Shown: positions 1 to 5,431 of the stretch, piece after piece | Position numbering within the stretch: the first letter of the stretch is position 1 | How the letters are laid out: each line of letters begins with the position of its first letter | DNA from: JBBRHH01 sp038222915 | GTDB lineage: Bacteria; Planctomycetota; Phycisphaerae; Tepidisphaerales; Tepidisphaeraceae | Direction of reading: 5' to 3' | NCBI GenBank assembly: GCA_038222915.1 | Contig: JBBRHH010000336.1 | Location: forward strand, 1 to 6,935 | DNA: 6,935 nucleotides | The notes under the pieces: generated by a model | The model's input: only the letters and a program-made list of their open reading frames with translations | The model's database searches: none | Told to the model about the DNA's origin: nothing | Translations under genes and position numbers: made by a program

Positions 1-766
1 GCTTCCGCTCCAGCTCAAAATCGTGCCCGGCGATCTGCTCGTCGTCGCCTTCCATCTCCAGCGCGTCCAGTTGCAGCAACAGACATTCGGGCAGATCGCG
101 AGCTCCCACGCCCGGCGGGTCCAGTGTCTGCACTTCCTTGATGGCGCGCTGAAGGTTCTCAATCGTAATCGGCCGCTTCGACTCCTTCTGGATCTGCTCC
201 AGCGGAGTCCGAAGATATCCCTGCGCGTCAATGTAATTGATGATCGCCTCGCCGGCCTCCAGCACCTCGGGCGTCACCTCAATGAACGCCCACTGCCGCA
301 GCAGATAGTCCACCAGCGTCTCGCCCCGCGCGATGGTGTTGTTCATCGCGTCGAGCTTCTTGTCGCGCTCGCCGTCCGAACCGGCATTGCGGAGCCGCGA
401 GCTCATCGACGAGTTGGTCGAATACTCCTCGTTCTCCAGATACTCGCTCAGCTTGGCAAGGCGATCGAAATCGTCGGCCTGGCTGTCGTTGTCCTTGACC
501 ACCATCGGCGTCTCGGACTCGGAGTATTGAGCCTGTGGATCCCCATCAACCCCATCCACTCCGGCGGCCGGGGCTTCAACAGCCTCCCCCGTCCCATCCT
601 CCCCTTCGTCCCGAAGCTCCAGGACCGGATTGTTCTGGAGTTCCTGCTCAATTCGCTCTTCCAGCGCCATCAACGGCAACTGCAGGATTTCCATCGACTG
701 GATCATCCGCGGCGTCAACAATTGCCGCTGTTCCAGTCGAAAGTTTTGCGATAACTGCATTGCCAT
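1..766 (-). CDS. rpoN: RNA polymerase sigma-54 factor, N-terminal part (partial)
   Basis: Sigma-54 directs RNA polymerase to -24/-12 promoters, which open only with the help of an ATP-driven enhancer-binding protein. The frame reads leftward from ATG at 766 and leaves the window after about 255 codons of the family's usual 450-520. Residues 3-50 are the glutamine-rich activator-interacting region I (RQLLTPRMIQSMEILQLPL, then EERIEQELQNNPVLE). Residues 51-130 are the acidic, poorly conserved region II. From about 135 the core-binding domain begins, with the hallmark LDPPGVGARDLPECLLLQL near 215-233. The DNA-binding HTH and RpoN box would lie outside the window. The start at 766 (MAMQ) is preferred over ATG 760 because an AGG lies 11 bases upstream of it; the ribosome site is weak either way. 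A long plus-strand frame over the same bases is an antisense shadow. The identification is very secure; the missing C-terminus cannot be judged. Confidence 0.95.
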   Translation of the reverse strand, partial: MAMQLSQNFRLEQRQLLTPRMIQSMEILQLPLMALEERIEQELQNNPVLELRDEGEDGTGEAVEAPAAGVDGVDGDPQAQYSESETPMVVKDNDSQADDFDRLAKLSEYLENEEYSTNSSMSSRLRNAGSDGERDKKLDAMNNTIARGETLVDYLLRQWAFIEVTPEVLEAGEAIINYIDAQGYLRTPLEQIQKESKRPITIENLQRAIKEVQTLDPPGVGARDLPECLLLQLDALEMEGDDEQIAGHDFELERK

Positions 767-782
767 GAGTAACTTAACCTAT

Positions 783-798
783 CGTGCCTTTGGGCACG
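783..798 (-). other. Small perfect hairpin in the rpoN leader
   Basis: CGTGCC (783-788) and GGCACG (793-798) form a perfect 6-base-pair stem around a 4-base loop, ending 16 bases before the rpoN start codon. It has no T-run on either strand, so it is not an intrinsic terminator. It could affect translation or stability of the rpoN leader, or it could be a by-product of the sigma-54-like GGCACG on its right arm. Confidence 0.4.
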
Positions 799-807
799 TT
801 CTTTGCT
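792..807 (+). promoter_or_regulatory. Sigma-54 (-24/-12) promoter-like element pointing to the ABC gene
   Basis: The bases at 793-798 are GGCACG, followed by TTCT and then TTGCT at 803-807. This matches the sigma-54 consensus TGGCACG-N4-TTGCW except for the first T (G here). The invariant GG (793-794) and GC (805-806) are exactly 10 bases apart, as required. The expected transcription start is near 818, about 150 bases before the ABC ATPase start. The element lies inside the rpoN 5' leader on the opposite strand, so bound sigma-54 holoenzyme would cover the rpoN start region. No enhancer-binding site was identified. Confidence 0.45.
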
Positions 808-819
808 GGTGTCCGACAC

Positions 820-849
820 AATATAAGCCCGCTCACTCCGCTTAGGCAA
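820..849 (-). promoter_or_regulatory. Candidate sigma-70-type promoter for rpoN
   Basis: Read on the minus strand, TTGCCT at 849-844 (4 of 6 matches to TTGACA) is followed after 18 bases by TATATT at 825-820 (5 of 6 matches to TATAAT). Transcription would begin near 813 and give an rpoN leader of about 47 bases. This is the best match in the 203-base gap between the divergent rpoN and ABC genes. It is a motif match only. Confidence 0.45.
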
Positions 850-876
850 CCCGCATTTCGATTATTTTTCGGAAAC

Positions 877-891
877 ACCAATGGTATTGGT
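877..891. repeat. Short inverted repeat, operator-like
   Basis: ACCAAT (877-882), a 3-base centre and ATTGGT (886-891) form a perfect 6+6 dyad in the non-coding gap between rpoN and the ABC gene. It lies upstream of the candidate rpoN -35 box and about 80 bases before the ABC start. Its size and place suit a dimeric regulator. I do not recognise it as a known Zur, MntR or Fur box, and a dyad this short can arise by chance. Confidence 0.3.
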
Positions 892-957
892 CACATTTTT
901 GCTAAGGCGTTCCCCGATGGCAATCTGGGCAGATCGCGCAGCGGCAGTCGGCGGCTG

Positions 958-963
958 TACAAT
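958..963 (+). promoter_or_regulatory. -10-like hexamer at leaderless distance from the ABC start
   Basis: TACAAT (5 of 6 matches to TATAAT) ends 6 bases before ATG 970, so transcription would start at or very near the start codon. No -35 box is seen at 16-18 bases upstream. The gene also lacks a proper Shine-Dalgarno site, which fits a leaderless messenger but does not prove it. Confidence 0.25.
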
Positions 964-969
964 GCCAGG

Positions 970-1785
970 ATGCCTCGCGAGCCGCTGGTAACGATCGATA
1001 ATCTCGACTTCGCCTATGGCGACCAGCTCGTGCTGAAGCATGTCACGCTTCCGGTGGAATCAGGAACGACCCTCGGCCTGATCGGCCCCAACGGCGGCGG
1101 CAAAACCACCCTGATCCGCCTGCTCCTCGGCACCCATCAGGCCACCCGCGGCAAGATCACCATTGCCGGCCTGTCGCCCAGGGATGCGGCCCGCCGTGGC
1201 GATCTCGTGGGCTACCTGCCTCAGAACTTCCCCGTTCCCGAAAGCTTCCCGATCAGCGTGCGACAAGTCGCTCAGCTTGGCCTCGCCGCCAAGACCGGCA
1301 TGCTCCGCACGCACGCCCCGGCCGACCTGGAATTCGTCGATCACCTCCTCGAACGCGTCGGTTGCAAGGAGATCAGCCAGCGCCCCATCGGCACTCTCTC
1401 CGGCGGCCAGCGCCAGCGTGTCCTCATCGCCCGAGCCCTCGCCGCCAAACCCCGCCTCCTCCTCCTCGACGAGCCCACGACCGGCATCGACCGCTCCGGC
1501 CAGCAGCGCTTCATCGAATTTCTGCAAGGCCTGAAGCAGGAGCTCAATCTGACGATCGTGCTCGTGAGTCACGACCTTCGCGCCGTCAGCGCCATCTCCG
1601 ACCGCATCGCCTGCCTGAACGTGACGCTCCACTATCACGATGTCCCGGAACACCTGCCAACGGAACTCGCCTGCAGTATGTTCGCATGTGATCTGGAGGC
1701 GATGGGCATTCAGGGCCTGCCGCTTAATATTCGGGGTAATCCGGCGGCCGAGGCGGCTATCTCAGGCAGCCGCGATGCAGTGTAA
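970..1785 (+). CDS. Metal (zinc/manganese-type) ABC transporter ATP-binding protein
   Basis: This 271-residue protein is the cytoplasmic ATPase of an ABC importer. All motifs are present in order: Walker A GPNGGGKT (39-46), Q-loop Q85 (YLPQNF), signature LSGGQ (143-147), Walker B LLLLDEP (163-169) and H-loop H201 (VSHD). The region after the H-loop (RIACLNVTLHYHDVPEHLP, about 212-230) resembles the ZnuC/MntB metal-uptake branch, so zinc or manganese uptake is likely; the metal itself cannot be read from the ATPase. ATG 970 is chosen because the ABC fold starts immediately after it (PLVTIDNLDFAYG). The frame is open back to 784, but those residues show no family similarity and overlap promoter elements. 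The usual permease and metal-binding lipoprotein genes are absent downstream: the next gene is an unrelated DUF1801 protein. There is no convincing ribosome site, and a TACAAT hexamer at 958-963 would allow a nearly leaderless transcript. Confidence 0.92.
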   Translation: MPREPLVTIDNLDFAYGDQLVLKHVTLPVESGTTLGLIGPNGGGKTTLIRLLLGTHQATRGKITIAGLSPRDAARRGDLVGYLPQNFPVPESFPISVRQVAQLGLAAKTGMLRTHAPADLEFVDHLLERVGCKEISQRPIGTLSGGQRQRVLIARALAAKPRLLLLDEPTTGIDRSGQQRFIEFLQGLKQELNLTIVLVSHDLRAVSAISDRIACLNVTLHYHDVPEHLPTELACSMFACDLEAMGIQGLPLNIRGNPAAEAAISGSRDAV

Positions 1786-1809
1786 GAAGTATAATTATGG
1801 AGGTCACCG

Positions 1810-2241
1810 ATGAAGAAGCTTGAGCCAACCAAAGCGAAGCCAGCCTCGAAATTGATCGACCAACGAATCGACGAGTTGCCGGACTGGCGCGGGAAGATGC
1901 TGGCCGAGGTCCGCGCGCTCATCCTGAAGGCCGACCCGGAAATCATCGAGGAGCGCAAATGGATCAAGCCCACGAACCCATTGGGAGTGCCCGTCTGGTC
2001 GAGCCACGGAGGAAAGGGGGGCATCGTCTGTACGGGCGAGACGTACAAGCAAGTGGTGAAGCTCACCTTCGCCAAAGGGGCCAAACTAAAGGACCCGGCA
2101 AAATTGTTCAACTCGAGCCTTGAGGGGAACACCCGCCGCGCGATCGACATTCACGAGGGGGAGAAGATCAACAGGACAGCGTTGACGGCCTTGGTTCGGG
2201 AGGCCGTGGCACTGAACTTATCTACCGCCAAAAAACACTAG
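1810..2241 (+). CDS. DUF1801 domain-containing protein (YdhG-like fold)
   Basis: This complete protein of 143 residues is a small soluble DUF1801 member with no signal peptide or membrane segment. The domain spans about residues 22-134: LPDWRGKMLAEVRALI, then ADPEIIEERKW at 41-51, a central VPVWSSHGG-GIVCTG stretch, VVKLTFAKGA at 82-91 and a closing helix REAVALN. The molecular function of DUF1801 is not established; some relatives are annotated as iron chaperones or YdhG-like proteins. The start is well supported by GGAGG at 1799-1803, six bases before ATG. It lies 24 bases after the ABC ATPase stop and may be transcribed with it. Its stop codon overlaps the ribosome site of the next small gene, so those two are probably an operon. 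A second DUF1801 protein is encoded on the other strand at 3400-3969, but the two differ too much in visible sequence to be a recent duplication. Confidence 0.85.
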   Translation: MKKLEPTKAKPASKLIDQRIDELPDWRGKMLAEVRALILKADPEIIEERKWIKPTNPLGVPVWSSHGGKGGIVCTGETYKQVVKLTFAKGAKLKDPAKLFNSSLEGNTRRAIDIHEGEKINRTALTALVREAVALNLSTAKKH

Positions 2242-2246
2242 GAGGG
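2241..2246 (+). promoter_or_regulatory. Strong ribosome binding site overlapping the upstream stop codon
   Basis: GGAGGG begins on the last base of the TAG that ends the DUF1801 gene and lies 7-8 bases before GTG 2254. This fixes the GTG start and implies translational coupling between the two genes. Confidence 0.7.
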
Positions 2247-2253
2247 TTGACCC

Positions 2254-2487
2254 GTGTTGAAAATTCCGCTGCCCGGTGGCTCTGGGGTTGTAAAGGATGG
2301 CGCGGTTCAGTTTCAGAACGATTGGCCCGGCTTATTTCTCCGCGGTGATACTGCAATCGTCTTGAGCCTCGCTGTTCGTAACTTGCAAAAGGGACTTGCG
2401 GAAAGTCAGGACCCGATCATTGCGTCTTCGCTCAGCAAGTTGAACCTCATTGCGAACTTGATCGAGCGTGAGGTCCGAGTCAAGTGA
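2254..2487 (+). CDS. Small conserved-looking hypothetical protein
   Basis: This 77-residue protein begins at GTG 2254. The evidence that it is a real gene is a strong GGAGGG ribosome site at proper spacing, a 12-base gap to the preceding gene, and a globular-looking sequence. The N-terminal half has turn- and strand-rich motifs (IPLPGGSG, then DWPGLFLRGDTAIVLSLA near 23-40). The C-terminal half is helical (LNLIANLIEREVRV). It has no signal peptide, cysteines or membrane segment. I do not assign it to a family; the DWPGLFLRGD stretch would be the best query. It is probably co-translated with the DUF1801 gene, but DUF1801 itself has no known role to lend. A stable hairpin follows at 2492-2515 and may end this short operon. 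Confidence 0.65.
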   Translation: MLKIPLPGGSGVVKDGAVQFQNDWPGLFLRGDTAIVLSLAVRNLQKGLAESQDPIIASSLSKLNLIANLIEREVRVK

Positions 2488-2491
2488 GGTC

Positions 2492-2515
2492 GGCGTGCGG
2501 CTTCGGCGCCACGCC
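2492..2515 (+). terminator. Strong GC-rich hairpin after the small gene, possible terminator
   Basis: GGCGTG (2492-2497) pairs perfectly with CACGCC (2510-2515). The interior can form a C(TTCG)G tetraloop closed by GC pairs at 2500-2507. It starts 4 bases after the stop at 2487. No T-run follows, so it would be a poor intrinsic terminator. Alternatively it is a structure just ahead of the next gene's proposed TTG start at 2519. Confidence 0.35.
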
Positions 2516-2518
2516 TGA

Positions 2519-3280
2519 TTGAAGGCCGAACTGGACAGATTGACAATATCATCAGATCCTGCGTGCCATGTGGCATCGCTGGTCTGGCAAATAGCTAATT
2601 ATCCTGCTAAGAATGCTCGCATGGGGAAACAGCGAGAGAGATATGAAGCCTGGTTCGCGCGATGGCGCGGCATTCGCACAGCCGAGGAGGAAGCAGCGGT
2701 CTTCGCTTTTGCTGACGCGTATGATGCCGCGGTGGAGAGCGGGAAGCTGTCGTCTGAGCACTTGATGACTGTCGTCAACGCGGCCAGTAGTCCACGTGCC
2801 CTCCTATGGATGAATTCAACGGAGTTACTCGGAGATCTGGCCGTGCGATGGGAGGCTGCGGCACAAGCAGTCGCCGAAATGTTTACGAGCCGGCAGTCAC
2901 ACATCCGATTTGCAGCGCTGTGTTGCCTCCTCCCGATGACCTCGATAGAAGTCGCGGACTCCTTGCTACGAAGTGGTCTGACTGACAAAAGTTCGCGGGT
3001 GCGATGGAAGGCAGCGCAGAAGATCGGCATTTTTGAGAGAAAGAAAATGTTGCCGGAACTTGAATCTGCGTTCTTGCGCGAAACCAACGCGAAGGCCCGT
3101 GCAGAGACCGAGCTGAATCTGCGGCTGCTGCGCGATGGCTACATCGTCAAGCCAAACGCGAGCTCGGGTTTCGATGTCACAGTGCGCATCAAAAATGGAA
3201 TTAGCTCGAGCTATGTCACCGAAGAGACAATGCATAGCAAAGGAATCGATGTGATAGTAGCGGACCTGCGCGCCAGATAA
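2519..3280 (+). CDS. Hypothetical protein with HEAT-like helical repeats
   Basis: This frame encodes 253 residues from TTG 2519 and is bounded upstream by an in-frame TGA at 2516-2518. I do not recognise a named family. The N-terminal ~100 residues are helical and rich in Trp and charged residues (RYEAWFARWRGI near 41-52). Residues 117-205 look like two to three HEAT-type helical hairpins with the recurring pattern S-x-I/V-R-F/W-x-A-A (SHIRFAA at 127-133, SSRVRWKAA at 158-166). Such repeats usually make a protein-binding scaffold. The last ~40 residues (GFDVTVRIKNG...GIDVIVADL) look like beta strands. It has no signal peptide, membrane segment or obvious catalytic motif. The start is uncertain: no ribosome site precedes TTG 2519, GTG 2570 or ATG 2621. 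Codon choice is visibly less C-biased than in rpoN, the ABC gene or nuoD, hinting at transfer or weak selection. Confidence 0.65.
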   Translation: MKAELDRLTISSDPACHVASLVWQIANYPAKNARMGKQRERYEAWFARWRGIRTAEEEAAVFAFADAYDAAVESGKLSSEHLMTVVNAASSPRALLWMNSTELLGDLAVRWEAAAQAVAEMFTSRQSHIRFAALCCLLPMTSIEVADSLLRSGLTDKSSRVRWKAAQKIGIFERKKMLPELESAFLRETNAKARAETELNLRLLRDGYIVKPNASSGFDVTVRIKNGISSSYVTEETMHSKGIDVIVADLRAR

Positions 3281-3303
3281 CGGCGGGCAGCTCGGTTGGA
3301 TAA

Positions 3304-3320
3304 CAGTTTTACGTAAACTG
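3304..3320 (+). other. Hairpin in the gap between convergent genes
   Basis: CAGTTT (3304-3309) and AAACTG (3315-3320) form a 6-base-pair stem around a 5-base loop, 24 bases after the stop of the HEAT-like gene. It is AT-rich and lacks a T-run, so at best it is a weak terminator. The remainder of the 119-base gap (3281-3399) between the two convergent genes holds nothing else I can support. Confidence 0.25.
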
Positions 3321-3399
3321 GGCCAGTTGGCGTGCTTCGATGTGATTCTCACAATTGCGCTTCGACTATCCCATCGGCCCCGCGTCACCACGCCAGCTT

Positions 3400-3969
3400 T
3401 CATTTCATCGTTTTCCCCACCCCAATCCACTCCACCGCCGTCCCAATCCGCTTGGCCCGCGTCTCCGGCCGCTTGGCCTTGTTGATCCAGTTGACGTATT
3501 GCCACTTCCGCGCGGGCGTGAAGGCCGCGTAGTGCATCACCGCCGCACTACTTTTCTTCATCGCGGCCGCAAAGTCGGCTGGCACCTTCGGCTCCGGCGG
3601 TTTGGGATTCTTGATACCGGCCTCGTTCAGAGCCATCACCTGCTTGATAAGGCCGGCCAGTTTCGACGCCGGCGGAATTTCTGACACCTTCGTGATCTTT
3701 CCACCCATCATGACGCGGCGGCCGACGATGCCGTCGGGATCGTTCAGCAGCCTGGCCTTCATCAACCCCCAACTCACGTGCTTCTTGAAGGCCGCGAAGC
3801 CGCCGACCGGCCCCTTGTACACAAAGAACGGCACGTTCCACTTGATCACCTCCTCAAGCTTCGGCGACGCCTCTTGGAAGATCCGCCTCAGTTTCGCGAG
3901 GATGGGGCGGGTTTCGTCGGTGGCGCTGGCGATGTAGTCGTCGACGTTTTTTGCCTTTGGGGAGCCCAT
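3400..3969 (-). CDS. DUF1801 protein with C-terminal YdeI/OmpD-associated (OmdA) domain
   Basis: This complete 189-residue cytoplasmic protein has two domains. Residues 7-115 are a DUF1801 domain (VDDYIASATDETRPILAKLRRI, then EEVIKWNVPFFVYKG at 39-53, GGFAAFKKHVSWG at 56-68 and a long helix LAGLIKQVMALNEAG). Residues 128-186 match the YdeI/OmdA family (VPADFAAAMKK, then FTPARKWQYVNWINKAKRPETRAKRI). This two-domain layout is common in YdeI-like proteins, whose biochemical role is not known. The start at ATG 3969 is where the family N-terminus is expected, although no Shine-Dalgarno site precedes it. A TAGAAT hexamer at 3982-3977 lies 7 bases before the ATG, compatible with a leaderless transcript. 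The gene is divergent from nuoD, with a 170-base gap, and convergent with the HEAT-like gene. There is no sign of damage. Confidence 0.88.
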   Translation of the reverse strand: MGSPKAKNVDDYIASATDETRPILAKLRRIFQEASPKLEEVIKWNVPFFVYKGPVGGFAAFKKHVSWGLMKARLLNDPDGIVGRRVMMGGKITKVSEIPPASKLAGLIKQVMALNEAGIKNPKPPEPKVPADFAAAMKKSSAAVMHYAAFTPARKWQYVNWINKAKRPETRAKRIGTAVEWIGVGKTMK

Positions 3970-3976
3970 GGAGCGG

Positions 3977-3982
3977 ATTCTA
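3977..3982 (-). promoter_or_regulatory. -10-like hexamer at leaderless distance from the DUF1801-OmdA start
   Basis: On the minus strand TAGAAT (5 of 6 matches to TATAAT) ends 7 bases before the ATG at 3969, which would place the transcript start at or next to the start codon. The hexamers 16-18 bases upstream match TTGACA at no more than 3 positions. The support is weak beyond the absence of a ribosome site. Confidence 0.25.
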
Positions 3983-4063
3983 ACAAACGGTCCACGGCGA
4001 GTTCCACCGTTACGAACCTGACAAGCTCAATCCACTGACCGTTCCGACCGCAAATCGTGAAGC

Positions 4064-4092
4064 ATGGCACGATCGCCCCCCATCGCTATAAT
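4064..4092 (+). promoter_or_regulatory. Candidate sigma-70-type promoter for nuoD
   Basis: ATGGCA at 4064-4069 (4 of 6 matches to TTGACA) is followed after 17 bases by a perfect TATAAT at 4087-4092. Transcription would start near 4099, about 40 bases before the nuoD ATG. The match to consensus and spacing is good, and it indicates that nuoD is expressed from its own promoter rather than from an upstream nuo operon. Confidence 0.55.
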
Positions 4093-4139
4093 TCCGCACC
4101 TTAAGATTTGCGCGAATCCGCAACGTTTGGAATATCACT

Positions 4140-5411
4140 ATGCCCTATACGCTTACCCCAGCTTCCCCGGATCTCCTTCCTCCCGAAGGCGGCGTCGAAC
4201 CGGAAAACCACTGGACCCTCAATTTCGGCCCGCAGCACCCGGCCACCCACACCACCCTCCGCATCGTCCTCGAGATCAACGGCGAGCGCATCACCAAGTG
4301 CACCCCGCACATCGGCTATCTCCACAGCGGCTTCGAAAAGCTCGGCGAACACCTCAACTACAACCAGTACGTCACCATCGTCGATCGCATGGACTACTCG
4401 GCGCCGATCTACAACGAACTCCCCTGGCACGGCGCAGTCGAAAAGCTGATGGGCATCGATCTCACCCCGCGGTGCAAGGTGCTCCGCACGATCGCCGGTG
4501 AGCTGGGCCGAATCCAGTCGCATCTTCTCTGCATCGGCGCGGCCGGCCTCGATCTGGGCGCGTTCACCGCCTTCCTCTACGGCTTCAACGAACGCGAAGT
4601 GATCTACGACATCGTCGAGTACATGTCCGGCCAGCGCTTCCACACCAGTTGGACCCGCGTCGGCGGCCTAAACATGGACCTGCCCGACGAAGACGTCTTC
4701 AAGCGCATGGTCAAAAAGTTTGTCAACGAACAGATGCCCAAGGCCTCCGAAGACGTCGCGAAGCTCCTCAACAAAAACCGCATCTTCATCGACCGCACCC
4801 AGGGCGTTGGCTACATCTCCGAGGCCGAAGCGATTTCGTACAGCCTCACCGGCCCGCTCGCCCGCGCCAGCGGCGTCCGCCGCGATATCCGCAAGGATGA
4901 GCCGTATCTCTGCTTCCAGGACAACTGGGACGGCCAGGGCGCACCGGCCGTCGACTTCAAAGTCCCCGTCATGACGACGGGCGACGTCTACGCCCGCTAC
5001 CTCGTCCGCCTGGAGGAAGTGACGCAGTCGCTCCACATCATCCGTCAGCTCATCGACAACATCCCGCCTGGCCCGGTCAACGTCAGCCCTGAAGGCAAGG
5101 AAGTGTTGCCGCCCAAGGGCGAGGTCTACAGCAGCATCGAAGGACTGATCCAGCACTTCGAATTGATCATGACCAACCGCGGTTTCACGGCCCCGCGCGG
5201 CGAAGTCTACAACTGCATCGAAAGCGCCAACGGCGAGCTCGGTTACTACATCGTAAGCGCCGGCGAAAACATCCCCTGGCGCGTCCGCACCCGGCCCCCA
5301 GTGTATATCAACTACCAGGTCTTCCCGAAGCTGATAGAAGGCCACATGATCAGTGATGTGGTGGCGGTGCTGGGCAGCATCAACGTCATCGCGGCGGAGT
5401 TGGATAGGTAA
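4140..5411 (+). CDS. nuoD: NADH-quinone oxidoreductase subunit D (complex I 49-kDa subunit)
   Basis: NuoD is the peripheral-arm subunit of respiratory complex I that, with NuoB and NuoH, forms the quinone site where electrons reach ubiquinone or menaquinone. The protein is complete at 423 residues, normal for NuoD. Visible family signatures are FGPQHPATH (29-37, with the quinone-site His as H37), the HIGYLHSGFEKL segment (57-68), DRMDY (82-86, with the conserved quinone-pocket Tyr as Y86), ELGRIQSHLL (121-130), SGQRFHTSWTRVGG (163-176), ARASGVRRDIR (241-251) and the C-terminal end VLGSINVIAAELDR. After H37 it has TTLR where many bacteria have GVLR; my recollection is that planctomycete NuoD proteins share this. 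ATG 4140 is preceded by a weak GGAA eight bases upstream. No other nuo gene is adjacent: DUF1801-OmdA lies upstream and vapBC follows after 20 bases. The protein looks intact and functional. Confidence 0.97.
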   Translation: MPYTLTPASPDLLPPEGGVEPENHWTLNFGPQHPATHTTLRIVLEINGERITKCTPHIGYLHSGFEKLGEHLNYNQYVTIVDRMDYSAPIYNELPWHGAVEKLMGIDLTPRCKVLRTIAGELGRIQSHLLCIGAAGLDLGAFTAFLYGFNEREVIYDIVEYMSGQRFHTSWTRVGGLNMDLPDEDVFKRMVKKFVNEQMPKASEDVAKLLNKNRIFIDRTQGVGYISEAEAISYSLTGPLARASGVRRDIRKDEPYLCFQDNWDGQGAPAVDFKVPVMTTGDVYARYLVRLEEVTQSLHIIRQLIDNIPPGPVNVSPEGKEVLPPKGEVYSSIEGLIQHFELIMTNRGFTAPRGEVYNCIESANGELGYYIVSAGENIPWRVRTRPPVYINYQVFPKLIEGHMISDVVAVLGSINVIAAELDR

Positions 5412-5431
5412 TCGCAATTTGGATGACCGCC

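Noticed and set aside
23..754. Long plus-strand reading frame of 243 codons opposite rpoN
   Set aside because: It lies wholly antisense to the clearly conserved sigma-54 frame, and its product has no family features; it is a by-product of GC-rich codon bias.
784..969. N-terminal extension of the ABC ATPase back to ATG 784
   Set aside because: The added 62 residues have no ABC similarity and cover promoter-like elements and an inverted repeat; the ABC domain begins right after ATG 970.
1060..1653. Minus-strand frame of 197 codons opposite the ABC gene
   Set aside because: It is antisense to all the ABC motifs; the product is a low-complexity Ala/Gly/Glu/Asp-rich shadow.
1790..1795. Perfect TATAAT just after the ABC stop codon as a promoter for the DUF1801 gene
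   Set aside because: Its start site would fall inside or after the GGAGG ribosome site at 1799-1803, and there is no -35 box; likely chance.
3274..3400. Possible integron attC site after the HEAT-like gene (TAAC and GTTGGAT motifs)
   Set aside because: The core sites do not pair as RYYYAAC and GTTRRRY with complementary arms, and no integrase is present.
4065..4080. TGGCACG resembling the -24 half of a sigma-54 promoter upstream of nuoD
   Set aside because: The required GC ten bases after GG is CC here and no TTGC follows; only half of the motif is present.
5342..5361. CCACAT-N8-ATGTGG inverted repeat as a vapB operator
   Set aside because: It lies in the conserved coding end of nuoD (GHMISDVV) and is well explained by the codons there; no promoter match is next to it.
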